64,000 nt of DNA from Sordariomycetes sp. S80-01Y (taxonomy: Eukaryota; Ascomycota; Sordariomycetes). The stretch covers positions 2,604,001 to 2,668,000 of the forward strand of contig JAXQJY010000032.1 of assembly GCA_037042185.1 (NCBI GenBank). The letters run 5' to 3'. A program made the translations under genes and the position numbers. This document shows positions 47,666 to 60,409 of this stretch, one piece after another; position 1 is the stretch's first letter, and each line of letters starts with the position of its first letter. Under the pieces are notes generated by a model. The model was not told the origin of the DNA, did not search any database, and saw nothing but the letters and a program-made list of their open reading frames with translations.

Positions 47666-50053
47666 ATGCCACGCGATCGTCCCGCAACAACGGGCTACGA
47701 GCGCCTTGCCCAAGCTGACCAGTTCAGCGACGATTCCGAAGATGAACCCCTCGGCCAGTCCTCAGCCTCCCTCCAGCCTGCTTCTGCGCCGCGGTATGGA
47801 CCTATAGCGCAACCCAAGGCCCAGACGGGCATGCATACGCCCAAGTCGACCACGAGCTCGCGGCCCAAGTACAGGCATCGTGCGGGTAGCAGCAGCGCAG
47901 GGGTCGACCTCAAGGCCATTAATGCGCGTCTAGAGCGATGGGCGGACGAGATTGCCTCGCGCTTCAAGAGAGGCAAAGGGAAGCATCAAGCTGGGGAGGA
48001 AGAGAGGTTCGAGATCCATCATACCGTCTTCCAAGCCCCCAATGGGGTCATGCCCATCACCCCCGAGGAGCTGGGAGGGTTGCAGGCCGGCGTGATGACA
48101 CAGGCTGAATTCGAAGCTGTGGTCGATAGCGTGCGGACTGCGATCGGTCAGGAGGTACACCCGAGTATGATCTCGCAGGGCAGCTCAGGCAGCTACTTCG
48201 CCCGTGATCCAGATGGAAAGATCGTGGGCGTCTTTAAGCCCAAGGATGAGGAGCCGTATGCCGCGGGCAATCCCAAGTGGAACAAGTGGATTCACCGTAA
48301 CTTGTTTCCTTGCTTCTTTGGACGTGCTTGGTAAGTCTGGATGCTGTCATGTGCTGCGGGAGAATGCTGACATTGCTACAGTCTAATTCCCAACCTTTCG
48401 TACGTCAGCGAAGCCGCCGCCTATGTCCTCGACTGCCAACTTCGAACACATCTCGTCCCCTATACTGATGTTGTCTGGCTTGCGTCGAAGTCCTTCCACT
48501 ACCCGTTCTGGGATCGTCGCAAGTTCAACCGGAAGAAGAGGCCACTGCCCGCCAAGCCAGGCAGTTTCCAGGTTTTCCTCAAGGGCTTCAAAGACGCCAA
48601 TGTCTTTTTGAGAGAACACCCCTGGCCGGATCAATACTGGTCTGGTTTCCGCACGAGCGATGCCAAGCGCAAGAAGAGGAGAGCCGTGTGGACGCAAAAC
48701 TGCCGCCCGGGGACTTCGCCGTTGATGGACGATATGGAATACGATGATAACGAGGAGGTAGAGGAGGATGTCTCGCCATCACCGAACCGTTTCACTTGGT
48801 CTGAGCCTCTGAAGCAATCCCTGCGTGAAGAGCTGGAGAAGTTGGTCATATTGGATTACATCATGAGGAACACAGATCGCGGCCTCGACAACTGGATGAT
48901 TAAGGTCGATTGGGAGACCGGCAAGGCGAACATTGTATCGGATCCTATGCGAATGAACATGGAGACGGTAGACGAGGAAGAGGGGCCACGGCCAGCACCG
49001 GCAGATCGCAGCGAGGCGACGAGCCCAGCGCCCCGAGCCGCCAACCCGTATAAGAGCCACAAGCCCATGGACGCGACGAGTCGAACACCCAAAGGAAACC
49101 AGCCAGCAATCTCGGTGGGTGCCATTGATAATTCGCTGTCGTGGCCATGGAAACACCCCGACGCATGGCGAAGGTAAGGCTTCCATCGCAAGACTACGAG
49201 AAATGTGACTAACTTTGATAGTTTCCCCTTTGGATGGCTCTTCCTCCCAGTAGACCTAATTGGAAGACCGTTCTCGCAGAAGACGCGAGATCACTTCCTG
49301 CCTTTGCTCACGTCAACCGCTTGGTGGACACAAACAGGCATGGCACTGAAACGTGTCTTCCAGAACGACATAGACTTCAAGGAACGCATGTTCCAGAAGC
49401 AACTGGCGGTCATGAAGGGCCAGGCGTGGAACGTTGTCGAGGCTTTGAAGCAGCCGGACCACGGCCCGCTCGAGCTAACGCGGCGGACTAAGGTCTGCGT
49501 CTGGGACGACCTCGTGGACGTTCCAGTCGCCGTACCTATGCAGGATTCGCAGGCGCCTCGCGACGCGCCACCGAGGGAGTCCATGGACGAGGCCGACATC
49601 GCGGCATCTGCGCCGAACAGCAAGGCCAAGGTGGACGATCTCCTAGGATTAGGAAATAATCCGTCGGATATGCCACACCCGGGTCGTTTCGAGATCACCA
49701 CGCCTAACGGGGACGAGCCGACATCGCCTGTCAGTGAGCGACACGGCCCGGAGCTGCTAGGCTCGTCAGCCCCGAAGCTGAGCGCTGGCTCAATGGAGCG
49801 ACCCGGCGGGCTGAAACAACCGCTCGCTAGCTATCATGGATCAGGGCGCTCTCACCGCCAGCAAAGGCGATTTTCCTTCACGCCTGCTATCCGTCGTAGC
49901 AGCAGCAGCATCGCCCAACGGATGTATCACGGTGACGACCTGGAAGGTGATCTTGGCTACGCGGCCGCCGAGGGTCAGATGGGTAACCGGAGGAAGGTGA
50001 TTGTGGAACGCCTGGAGACCGTAAAGACCAGCCCCTTCTTCACGTGGTGTTGA
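47666..50053 (+). CDS. lsb6: Type II phosphatidylinositol 4-kinase Lsb6
   Basis: Makes phosphatidylinositol 4-phosphate on plasma, vacuole or endosome membranes. Exons are 47666-48330, 48382-49173 and 49222-50053 (762 aa). The kinase domain runs from SGSYFARDPDGKIVGVFKPKDEEPY (glycine-rich loop and catalytic Lys, about residue 190) through DYIMRNTDRGLDNWMIK (catalytic loop) to the FPFGWLFLPVDLIG region. The segment that carries the palmitoylated CCPCC motif in animal enzymes reads LFPCFFGRAC here, leaving scattered Cys. A poorly conserved insert (MDDMEYDDNEEVEEDVS, about 350-370) interrupts the domain, as in yeast. The long C-terminal tail is Pro/Ser-rich with basic patches (RQQRRFSFTPAIRRSSSS). 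The start at 47666 was chosen for the family-like N-terminus; an in-frame Met lies 16 codons upstream. Confidence 0.92.
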
Positions 50054-50618
50054 GGGCGCTTCTGCTGCTCCAGGCCGCGTTTTTCATTGTACGATGCATT
50101 CCACGGCGGCGTTTGGGCGAATTTTAGGAACTTGAGCACTTTGGTTAGGAAGCATTGGCTGCTAGACAAAATCATACACGATCGAGCACTTGGAACAGAG
50201 CATCGCATTGTCCATTGGACTTTCACCGTTCTTCGTTTGACCTGCCTGCGCCCGATAACCGTGAGGCTTAGACACAGGCAAGCCTTCCGGAGGTGCCCCT
50301 TTTTAGCCTGTGGGCCTGGAGGAGGGGCAGGTAAATACATAGCCTCTGGCCGTGGGCGCAGGGCGATCTTTGTAACATCCACAGGCATTATTTCATAGTA
50401 GAGACAGGGAATGATTCGGAATGTGCATATGCAAAACATAGAATTAGCCAAAAGACCGTCTCCGAACACCATACGCTATTACGTGTAGTTTCCGTGCTTC
50501 GTCTACATGCCTGCCCACCCATATTCACAATAGAAAATCCACACTCTCACATGTTTCCGTCGCATATAGACATCCATCTTCCACACCTGGCCCCATCGCT
50601 TCTTACTTCCCATTTGGC
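50054..50618. other. Convergent 3' intergenic region
   Basis: 3' flanks of the PI4-kinase and FLC genes. No supported ORF. Confidence 0.55.
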
Positions 50619-52932
50619 TCAAAAGCCCCTGTATCCAGCGCCAGTGCCGTAGGTCGGCTGATAGGCCGCTCCGTAAGTAGGCATCGCGTTGGACACTGCG
50701 GGAAACGTAGGCTGTCTCCCAGAATACTCCTCCGGCGTCCTCAGATCATTGTTCGTGGTTGGTGTCATCGGACGGAAGTGTGGACCGCCGGACGGTGCGA
50801 CGGGTGGGCGGTAGCCTCCATCATCCGCTACAGCAACGCCGTAAAACTGCTCCGGGGAAGCAGGGCGCACTGCCTGCTGGCCCAGCGACTTCATGCTGGA
50901 GTAGGAGTTCGACTTGGCGTGTGTTGGTTGACGCTCAAGAAGGAGGGAGTTGCGAGCGTCGAGCGGGGTGAGATCATCAAGGTCTCGGTTCAATTTCTCT
51001 GCGGTGATGTGAGTAGTGTTCTGAATAAGGATCGTGGAAGGGGAGCTTACCCATTTCCTTTCTGCGCTTACGATGAGGGTTCTCACGGCAGCAGGCTTCG
51101 ATCGCGTGCCAGGCGATGAGGACCACCAGGACTACGGTCAGGGTTGACTGGATGGCAATGAGGACAACGCCAGTGACAGTCTGCGTGGTTTGCCGGATGC
51201 CAAACTCCTCGACGAAGACGAGGATGCAGACAACAGACAAGACGCGAACCACTTGGATAACAATGTTGACCACGTTGCCGGACTTGCGTTCGAAAGGTCG
51301 GCTCCAAACCAGAAGACCCAGCATGATGCTCTCGACGGCCAGGACAGCGATGGTCTGAGCGCGGCCGGAGCCGTCGGCTGCGGCGAGAACACAGCCTTTG
51401 ACAGCCATGTAGAGGATCAATGGCAAGAATACCCACCAGTAGTCCTTCTTATATGAGTCGTAGAAGAGGGAGTACTTGACCCAGATGTTCTTTGAATCGT
51501 ACAGGGCATAGGGGTCGCCGTTCTCCGCCTTGAGCTTGCGGGCAGTGCTCCAGATCTTCCACGAGAAGAAGCACAGGGTGCCAGTGAAGAGAGCAAGCGT
51601 CACAGCAGCGAGTGCCGTTGCAGCCCACGAGTCTCCGCGCGTGAATTGGAAGACACAGTACAAGACCCATATGCCGTAGAGGACGAAGATCAGACACGTG
51701 ATGGCACGAGCGATTGACCCCCAGTAGTGTTTTCTAAAGCCGGTGAGGCTTGGGGGGAAATTACCCCAAATAGCCCACGTCTCGAGGATTACCTTGAAAA
51801 GGAGAATGAAGAGGATGATGGCGGCGATGACGATGGCCAGAATGAGGAGAACAGACATGAAGATGTCAGATCCAGGCACACGAAGTTGCTCGGCAAAGGC
51901 CTGAATACCGGAGACAGTCTTTTGGAAGTCAGTTCCGTTCTCACTGCCCTCAGGTATCGTGGTGTTGAAGTCGAATTGACGAGCAGCCAGGTTTGCAAAT
52001 GTGTCCATGGCTCGCTTAGCCTTGAAAAGCCCACCCTGCTCACCGGTGTTGGATGAGCCGTCCGGGAAGACAAGAGTAGCATTCTTCAGAAAATCGACAC
52101 TGTCCTCGGTGAGGTTCCCGCCCGTCATCTTGCGGAAGCCATCGATGCTTTGCTGGAGAGGCTCCAAGGGGATCATGCCAGTCGAGAAGGCAAAGTTCTT
52201 TGTGAAACTGCGGTAGATGGGCGGGTAGTTGACGGACATCATGCCGTTCATGGCGATACCTTGGAACCATCCGATGACCTCGGTGAAGCTGGGACTGATG
52301 GTGCCGGTGCCACCACCTCCTCCCGAGCCGCCAACTCCGGCCCCAGCGACGGCTGATCCCACAGCAGAGACCCCGGACATGACGAGGGCAGCACCCGCGA
52401 TACCAGCCGCAACATACGACACTGCGGGTAGGTTGGCCGTCTTTCCGTTCGTAACCTGCGACTGGATGCAAGCTACATCCTCATCGGTGTCCAAGCTTTT
52501 GAGCCTCAGCGTCGCCTGGGCTGCAATATCCGGAACCTGGAAGGCGATGTCTGGGACCATGTCCGCGAACTCGCTCGGAATCTGCTGACTTCCCCATGCG
52601 GAAAAGGGGCCCTCTGGAACAGGACACAGCCTCTCCACAAAGGTGCCCTCATCGCATGGGTTGAAGCTGTTCTCGTAGATGCTGTTGCCGTATGCCTTGA
52701 CGTCGAGCCACGCTGAGACGTTCTGGTCCTTGCTGCTCGACCCGGCAATGTCGAACATGACGGTCTTGTTGTCGTTGTTGTATCGAATGTTGACTCGGTC
52801 GACCTTGATCGTTGACTTATCGGCGCAGTTCATGAAGCCGCTCGTCTTGAGGATGTCCTCGCCCATAACCCCGCTGGCCAGCCAAGATGCTGCCATTGAA
52901 AACGTCCACACTTTCCATTGTGAAAGTCCCAT
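50619..52932 (-). CDS. FLC / TRP-like multipass membrane protein (ML-like plus TRP domain)
   Basis: Member of the fungal FLC family (flavin carrier / TRP-like), placed in ER or plasma membrane and linked to FAD transport, calcium and cell-wall upkeep in yeast. Exons are 51051-52932 and 50619-50998 (753 aa). The start MGLSQWKVWTFSMAASWLASGVMG gives a clear signal peptide; a Met 15 codons upstream is in frame but would hide it. An ML-like lipid-binding domain with paired Cys (residues ~25-165) is followed by a short helix and glycine-rich linker (GSGGGGGTG). The TRP domain then has about nine helices from IFMSVLLILAIVIAAIILFI to TGVVLIAIQSTLTVVLVVLI. The cytosolic tail (residues ~630-753) is rich in Pro/Ser/Tyr. 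The long upstream region is purine-rich on the plus strand, so it is pyrimidine-rich on the coding strand, like a fungal leader. Confidence 0.93.
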
Positions 52933-55869
52933 CTCTTCTCGTGATTCTAATTCTCGGAATCGATTCGGATAAACCAAAGTGATGCCTCGTAGCCGATGCG
53001 TTGTGCTCGTGAAGAATGATTGTAATCAGGTGCTTCTTGCTTCGTATTCGATATTGAACCTTTTGATAAATGAAGAAGTAGTTTGGACTCAGATGTAGAA
53101 TCCAGAAACTCTTCCAACGTCCTCGTTCAGTACGTCGGCTCCGGAACAGGCAAACAACGTTGGAAGTGTGCAAACAAAGTAGACACCCGTCTCAACTGCA
53201 AAAGGGAACGAAAAGGGCCTGAGATCAACTCAGTAAGAATGTAATGCTGGAACAAACAGGCTGTCTGTTTCCAATTCGTGAACGAAGGAAGAAGCGAAAG
53301 CGAAAGGGGTGCCTGCACAGCGGCTCAAGAAGGGAACAAAGGAAAGGCAGAGTGTACGACGGCTAGAAGCCGATAAACATAACTGTCGGACGATATGACC
53401 AAAAATTCAAAGGAGAAGAGAAGAGAAGGAATCAAGGATCACGAAGCAAATAGACACGACTTGGAAGAGGAGGGGGAAAATCAAGACGATACTTGAAACA
53501 GAAGGAAAGAGGCCATGGCCACACGATGAAGCAGCGGAAGGCGCGACGACTTAGACGAGGATCGGCTAGAGGCTATGATTGGCGAGGCTATGCGCCAAGA
53601 CCCATTCTCTGGCAGGGAGCGGCCACTGCGGCTCAGGAGCTCGAGACCAGTGAGGCTTGCTGGAAGGCTGTGATTGGCGGGTTACTGGCCAACGGCACTC
53701 TGAAACGCTCCAGAGACGCCATGGCCTCCGTCCAATGCGGCAAGATTGGACGACAGCCGCTCGTGTCCAGGAATATCGCGACCGCAAGAGGCAGCCTAAG
53801 CAGGACGGGCATTCGCTCAGCGCCTGACTGGAGTTCGCTTGTCAAGTGCCCTGCATGAACATGAACACGGCCTGGTGATGGCTGAGCGCGAAGGATGAGC
53901 TTGAGCTCGCGTCGAGAACGGGTGGGATTCGAGCATTCGAGAAATGGAGAAGCCTTCTGACTCGTCACGTGGCTTGGACTCTGATACTGAGGTCCAGCCC
54001 CAAACACGCTGCTTCTCCCACCGTCGCCCCTTTTCTTGGCCGCCCCGGAGTCAGCGCTGACCGACACGTCGGACGTCACAATATGCGTCCTCGACTCGAT
54101 CGGAGGCACCTCGATCCGAAGCACGCGTGGTTGTCTCCTTAGTCGATCCGGCACGTTCCAATTGGCGTCCGCTTGCACAACGCGTCGGGAGTCGGGAAGT
54201 GATGATGGAGTTTAGTCAGAACTGGCCTCTCATCATCACTTGCAGGATTAAGACTGATCTATGCCGCATCATGCTGATATCCCAGGAACTTTGCCGATTG
54301 CCAGCGGTCCCAAAGTCGCAGGCGACTCGTCAGCATGCAATATCCTGATGTTTACCATGCCTCTTTCCTACGTGCAGTGTTTAGCTTGTCCTTCCAGATC
54401 TTTGCAGTAGCATATCGAAAGGTCGTTTGTTTGCACTCACTTGTCGAAGTATCCCCGCCACAACCAGATGACCGACCTACTTTCAATCTGTGGGGAGAGC
54501 TGGAACACGGCCACTGCAGAGCTGGGGATTTTGGAACGGCCAGGTGTCGTGCTGAAGGATTTCAAGTGAAACAATAGGACTCCGATGGTTCCAAGGAAAG
54601 AGATGAAGCGCTTTGTTGTCCATCTGTGTCGGATTTTGATCCAGACAAATGGTAGATTTGGACCAGTCGCTCTGGTATCCCGATGATTTCACCTCACCAG
54701 AGGGCTGTTTCGTCTAACATCAATGATCGTAGCAGATGGAGGGAAACGGCGTGTGCTGCAAGGGCCAATGCTACGGTGGTAAAGTCGCATTCGCCTCTGC
54801 GACGCAAATTGGTGGGGTCTTTTCATGCTCTGATGACCTTAAGCTCCTCTGCCATGAGACCAAGGCGAAGGAATTGGATTGCCAGTGAAGAGACGAGTAG
54901 TTCAGATGGAAGTATAGGGACCGCAGCGGTAACGAGACTTAGAGAACCGCTGCAGCAAGAATGGTTTGGAGGAACTTTGAGTGGCAGGGTAAGCAAAAGA
55001 ACTGCTTCCATAATTACTTCAACTCGGGTTAGGAATGGCTCTTGCTCGATTACAGGGCGCTACGAACAAGAGTTGTGGCTTGCGTTTCTGGAAGTGAACC
55101 TTTTGTCGTGATGCCACTGTGGCCTGCCTCTCTTTACCGCAAGTCGCAACATAGCTATTCTGATATTACGCTTACGCAAACTGCGGATAATCGGGATTCT
55201 TTGAGCAAGAGAAGGCAGCTTTCGTATTATACATTCTTGGTTCGTAACCAGCCTCGCACGTTAGGCAACTTCCACCAACACATCTAGCCGCTCTTGAGGG
55301 GAATGCACAGGCTGAAGTGACTACTAGAGTAATATCGAGCTGTTCTAAAAACAGACTGCACTCAATGTACTGCACTAATGTTGACTAATAGCATTCCATG
55401 TGATCTTGACTTGGCGTCGTTGGGAGTTACGCGGAGGCTCACATAAGTCGCACGATTGGCCACAGCGGGAGAGCTGATGGGCGCTACTTCGTATTTCCCA
55501 CCAGGGCCCTAACACCTAAACCCTTCAAAGCTTGAAGGGCCCCCTGTGGAACTTTTCGGCTGCCAGACCCCCGACCGAATCGGCAGTGGCCGGCGCGCCT
55601 ACGCGTACACCCAGACCCCAAGACGCCAACACGCAATCTCTAATGCGCCGCTGCTCCGTCTCCCTCGGCATCTTACAATTGTGACCTCACATCTTTCCTT
55701 CGCTTGTACATCTTGGACGATTTGGGCGTTCTTTCTGGTTTCATTCGCTGCCTCTATCCGGTCCTACAGTATACTGCTGCGCCGACGCCCCTCGGTCATT
55801 CGTACTGGCACCTCACGCATCTCACTGACGAAGCCCGTCATCACTGTCGCAGACAGCCAAAAGCACAGC
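52933..55869. other. Long intergenic stretch without a supported gene
   Basis: 2.9 kb. The part next to the FLC gene, up to about 53540, is a C/T-rich leader-like strand. An ORF at 53633-54178 (minus) has no recognisable domain. The segment 54300-55450 is less GC-rich and holds only short ORFs. The last 300 bp lie in frame with the downstream surface-protein gene. Confidence 0.5.
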
Positions 55870-56551
55870 ATGGCCAGCGGTATCTCATCATCAATTATGA
55901 GCGGCACGCCCACCTCGGCGCCTTCGCTCACCACCATTCTGAGCTTCAGCGCGGGGAGCGCTGCGTCTGAGGACTCGTCGCCCTGCACTGCGCCATGTGG
56001 TGAGTCTTAGCAGCGGGCCACGATTTACGCGGATTCCCACGCTGTGGCGGCCACCCTTACCTGACACTGACGTTACCTAGAGGTCGCCGCGTATCATGCC
56101 ATGGGCATTGGCCCCACGCCGGAACTATGCAATGAGGACGAGACCCCTTTTGTTTCTGCATACGAGAATTGTGCTGCTTGCATAGAAAACCTCGACGTGT
56201 CGCCAGATGACGTTTTGAAGCCCGAGATTCAGCAGGCTCTGGAGTACTGCCACATTGATGCCGACTTCACCGCGGAATCGGAGAACTCGTCGACGGTTGC
56301 TCCAAGATCATCAGCCGCTACGACAACTGATGACTCCAGCCCTACCACGACTTCGTCGCCGAGTGGGACATCCGATAATTCAGCGGCCGAATCGTCAAGC
56401 GATTCTGGGGACGGTGGGTGCTATTGCCCTGATAAATGCTACCGCGCTCACATTTCCAGATGACTCAAATGCAAGCCTCACTTTGAAGGCAGCGTCCACA
56501 CTTGGAGCAATTGCGGGCCTCGTACACTTCTTCTTTATGGGAGTCGTCTAG
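55870..56551 (+). CDS. Cys-rich surface protein A with GPI-like C-terminus
   Basis: Three exons (55870-55999, 56081-56413, 56460-56551) give 184 aa. The Cys module reads CTAPC / VAAYHAMGIGPTPELCNEDE / PFVSAYENCAACIE / ...ALEYC, followed by a Ser/Thr-rich stalk. The last exon ends in a short polar stretch and a hydrophobic tail (TLGAIAGLVHFFFMGVV) that looks like a GPI-attachment signal. There is no clear signal peptide at this Met; the frame is open to 55546 and includes a hydrophobic piece (WTIWAFFLVSFAAS) that could serve as one. Introns sit in phase 1 just after the second Cys and just before the tail, exactly as in gene B downstream. The function is unknown; fungal wall or sensor proteins have this layout. 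Confidence 0.72.
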
Positions 56552-57122
56552 CGAGCAGCTCGTTGTGTCTAGACTTGCAGATGTGACCTGCATCCCACTA
56601 CTCGAGCCCTGCCGCTGTGCGTATGTCACACAAGGCTTGGAAGCTTTGCTCGCCATGCTGTCCAGCCCCCAACTGCGCAACACAGTTTCCCCGCGACAAC
56701 GACAGCTATGTCGTCGCTTATGTATATCAACTTATTAATCAAACGATACCATTGAATCCACACTTCCAGCTCTGAACGCGGGCTCAGCACAACTCTCCCA
56801 AGGGGCTCGAAGCCAAGAAGCAATGTTGACAAGGCTCGGACCCGAGCCAACTGCAATGTGAGGAGATAAACTCTGGGCCTCGGACCTGCTGTCTGAAATG
56901 GTGGCGACGTTGCATCAACTCCAGAGCCTTGTTATCACGGTCGTCCTTCTGTCCGCTTTCTGTCCTCCTCCATCTTCATCCGTTCTGTGTCGCCTTGTCG
57001 CCCATCGAAAACGCCCTTCCTTGCAAACAACCGTCAATGACCCTCGAGCTTGTGGATATCCCCAGCAATCCCGTTCACCGCATTATATCCGACAGCTGCT
57101 GAGCTTGTTCCTAAAGCCGAAG
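56552..57122. other. Intergenic between the paralogous surface-protein genes
   Basis: 571 bp containing the promoter of gene B. The last part (from 56898) is open in frame with gene B and could be an extended N-terminus. Confidence 0.5.
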
Positions 57123-58070
57123 ATGCCTGCCACGATCATTGCTGCTCCTCCCAGTAGGCGGGACACGATTACCATTCCTGACATTTGTTTCGCGCCTTGT
57201 AGTATGTTCCTCGGCAAGATGCTGCTGTCCTGGTCTGGGGCTCTTCAAGTTTGTCTGCCCGCTTCCTTCAGACGATGCCTACAAGATTGCGCAGGGGATT
57301 GGCGTATCGGACTCTTTGTGCGAACCAGACAATCCGTTTCGGCTCGCCTACGACGCGTGCGAAACGTGTGTACAGGCCAATTACAATTTGGCCGAGGGTG
57401 ATGACAGAAGGAGTTTGGATACTGAGTTTGAAAACTTCCTTAATTACTGTGATCTCAGCGTTCAAGTGGTATCCGCTACCTGCACCTTGACAAATGGACA
57501 AGTGACTGCCATAGTCCATCTGGCCGACCCGTCCGGTGCACCAGAGACCACCTCTAGAACTACTAGCTCCAGAACCTCGAAGAGACCATCGACAACACAA
57601 GAGTCCCAGAGCCGAACGACAGAGTCGCTCGCAAGCTCAACGGCCGTGCCAGGTCTAGATGTGACACACCAACGACAAACACGACTTGACAAGCTGACCG
57701 CGTAGCAGAGGATGACAAGCGAGGCCAAGGATGGATAGCAGGTCCCGTGATAGGCAGCATTGCCGGCTCGCTACTTCTCATGGGCATCTTGCTCTTTACG
57801 CAACGCCGCAGAAAGAAGAGCACGGCAGCATCAGACCCAGACCATGTTCACGAGAAGGCTCAGCTCCATGGCGACTGCATCCCGAAGCAAGTGCCTTACT
57901 ACGGCGAGCTGAGGCCCGAATATATACATGCGCTAGATGCAAGCGTACTGCCCGAGCTGGCTGCACAGGTTAAGCATGAGCTTGAAGCTGTCGAGCGCGG
58001 GGGAGAGGTTTCTGGCTATGTAGCTCAACTTTACACGGCGCCTGTGTTCACGACCTCATCCTCAGCATGA
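57123..58070 (+). CDS. Cys-rich surface protein B with transmembrane segment and cytoplasmic tail
   Basis: Paralog of the preceding gene. Exons are 57123-57201, 57272-57652 and 57706-58070 (274 aa). The Cys module is CFAPC / DAYKIAQGIGVSDSLCEPDN / PFRLAYDACETCVQ / ...FLNYC, then a Ser/Thr/Arg stalk. The last exon encodes a transmembrane helix (IAGPVIGSIAGSLLLMGILLF), a basic stop-transfer QRRRKK and about 75 cytosolic residues with Tyr and acidic elements (VPYYGELRPEYIHALDAS). Both introns match gene A in place and phase. An in-frame Met at 56898 would add MVATLHQLQSLVITVVLLSAF, a good signal peptide, but also about 55 unlikely residues, so the start is uncertain. It could act as a wall-stress or nutrient sensor (inference from layout only). 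Confidence 0.75.
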
Positions 58071-58482
58071 ATTTTCAGCTCGATAGTTATAAATGACCTT
58101 GGCCGACCTTGGTCGTAAGATCCCCGCTGAATTGCTATGCCGCTGGGGTCAGTGCAAGCTTCAGCTGGATAGGAGACGGCCCAGGAGTTGAACGTGGTGT
58201 TGTCACAGGAAAAGGCGCTCGCAGAGGAAAGCCAGGAAGTGCACAAGGACTTTGCAAAGTTAAAGGAGGGTGGTGGTTCGGACCAGAAGTATTGGTATGA
58301 TGCGTAGAAACATGGACTAAGAACCAGTGCGCCCAAAGCATAACGCCCCAGTCAACAAATATTTAAGATGCGATCAATTCTCCCAGGGTATACAGACTCA
58401 AGAACCAAACGCTCGCTCGCTCACATAATCCAAACCCAGACGCGCCCAACAGGACTAAACGCCTCTCCCCTCAGATAACCCC
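58071..58482. other. Convergent 3' intergenic region
   Basis: 3' flanks of surface protein B and the GRF-finger gene. Nothing else seen. Confidence 0.55.
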
Positions 58483-59638
58483 TCAGATCATCCCGAAGTC
58501 CTGATAGAGCCTCATGCCCTTAGCCTTCATCTGCGTAATCTGGCTCTGCATGACCCGTTCCCTGTTCCTCAGGGCGGCCACCTCCTCCTGCAGCTTCGCA
58601 ATCTTAGCATCCTGCTCCTCCATCCGCTGTGTCTTGGCCTCCCGGCCCTTTTCCGCGCCGACTCTTTTCCTTACCTCGACCTCGTACAGGTTGCGAACGG
58701 CGGATGCGTCCTCCGGCTTGAGGGCGTACGGTTGGAGGATGTCCATGACGGCGTCCGTGGGGTTGGGCTGGGAGGAGAATGAGACGGTCTTGGTGGTGGC
58801 GGGAGATGGTGCTTGGACGGTAGCGGTGTCGCTTGAGGGCGCGCCGCTGGGTTGCTTGCTAGGCGTGGCGAGCAGGTCATCAAAGTCCGTGGTCTTCTGC
58901 CTCTTCTCACCGCGTCCCTCCGCAGCTCCAGGGAACAGAGTCCTCGCGGTCGAAGGAGTCGGCAGACCAGCGACTATCCGCGTGGCGGCAGGGGTTTTGG
59001 GCTTCTCGACCGCTTCGTCCGCTAAGGCCAGCAATTCGCTTTCATCTTCCGAGCCAAACGATCCAAAACTCTCCTTGTCACTCTCGTCCTCGAGCTCGTC
59101 CCTCTTCCTCTTCCCACGGGCTGGTGTCTTGGCAGCCTCCGAGTCGCTGGCACCACTGTCGGTGCTGTCGTCGCTGTTGCTCTTGCGCCTGGTCCAGCCA
59201 TAGCTAGCAAGCGATTTCTGTGTCATCCTCCGCGCGCTAGAGGCTGGCGCTTTGGGTGTCACGGGCGTCGGTGCGACGACCTCTGCATCTGCGAGGGCCT
59301 TCTGCGAGGGTGTCAAGCCGCTCTCCCGGGCCCGTGCCCTGTCTTCCCAGAGGAAGAAGTTGCACTTGGATTTGCCCGTTTGGGTGCATCTGTAGAACCA
59401 TCTGCCCCTGTTTTCCCCTTCCTTCTTGGTTTCAAAGAGGCGCGCTTCATGCCGAGGAGCGCAATTGCCTATCACAGGAGTTAGGGTGAGAGGTGGTGAG
59501 ATGCGGAGCGTAAGGGCGCTTACAGTACCATAGCCCGTCCTTGAAGAGGCCGTCAAGGCGCTTCTTCTCCGAGGGCGGGGTTTCTGGGGTGGAGGCTTGT
59601 CGCCTATGCTTCCCCTTTGGAGTACTTGGAGGTGACAT
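58483..59638 (-). CDS. GRF zinc-finger protein
   Basis: Exons are 59524-59638 and 58483-59468 (366 aa). A GRF zinc finger (residues ~36-80), split by the intron, reads GLWYC/NCAPRHEARLFETKKEG, then NRGRWFYRCTQTGKSKCNFF and LWEDRAR. It has the usual Cys/His ligands and the Gly-Arg-Trp-Phe core. GRF fingers bind single-stranded nucleic acid and occur in APE2, topoisomerase III and related repair factors; here no catalytic domain accompanies it. The middle is acidic and Ser-rich with a KRKR basic patch near 155 (possible nuclear signal). The C-terminus forms a coiled coil (EEQDAKIAKLQEEVAALRNRERVMQ, residues ~325-350). The start MSPPSTPKGKHRR has a phosphosite-like, basic N-terminus. Confidence 0.87.
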
Positions 59639-60409
59639 AATGCCGCGATGCCTGACGGGTTGAGCCAGACGCGCGAGCCTTACGAGGATTAACTGGTGTG
59701 AAGCGATGATGAAGGTGAGAACTGCAGGAGGAGTGACGAAAGCTGGGCGAGCTGAGGCACCGCCGCAGTGGGGCAGAGCGGGATGAGCCGCTGCAACCAC
59801 TGTAGGTAACTTGGTAGTGGAATAATGGGAGGCTGGGGCGGAACACGCCCGCACAGGGCTTGTACAGACCCCGGGCCCAGCCTCTCGTCTCTCAGCTCCT
59901 CTTGTGTTGAGTTGGAATGTCGTGTCATTCAATGCAAATACTTTATCTTCTTGCCTGCGAACGCCATCTGGGGTGTCATCTGTGGCAAGGGAGCTGGTCC
60001 TCCTCATACTCAGGAGGAGCAGAGCCTCCCCTGTTCTTCCAGAAGATTATGTGTACACAAATCCCCGTCTTGGTGTCCCAAGAGGTTTCCAGCTAACTCA
60101 CGCTCCTGCCCGGATCCCCTTCCCATCTGCCTGCCTTTACTCGCCGCCTCTGCCACGCATTAACCGTCAGCAACATGCTTAGGTGCGGCCGCACTTCCAA
60201 GAAGAAAACTGTACATTGCAGATACATTACAACGATTTCAAGTCTATACATGGCTACAGCAAGCTAGGAAAATGCCTGTGGTCGGCCCGAACCTGGGAAG
60301 CTCATCCAGAGCGCAATCCCTTCCCCCAATGTCGTCTATGCACTCCAGGCCCCGATATACTAAATCCAGCCTAACACCCTCCGATGACTCCTTGTTCAAG
60401 CAAGCGCAC
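59639..60409. other. Intergenic region
   Basis: Promoter of the GRF-finger gene and 3' flank of ura6. Short overlapping ORFs only. Confidence 0.5.

Noticed and set aside
53633-54178. 181-codon minus-strand open frame
   Set aside because: No recognisable motif, overlaps another open frame on the plus strand; no splice partner found.
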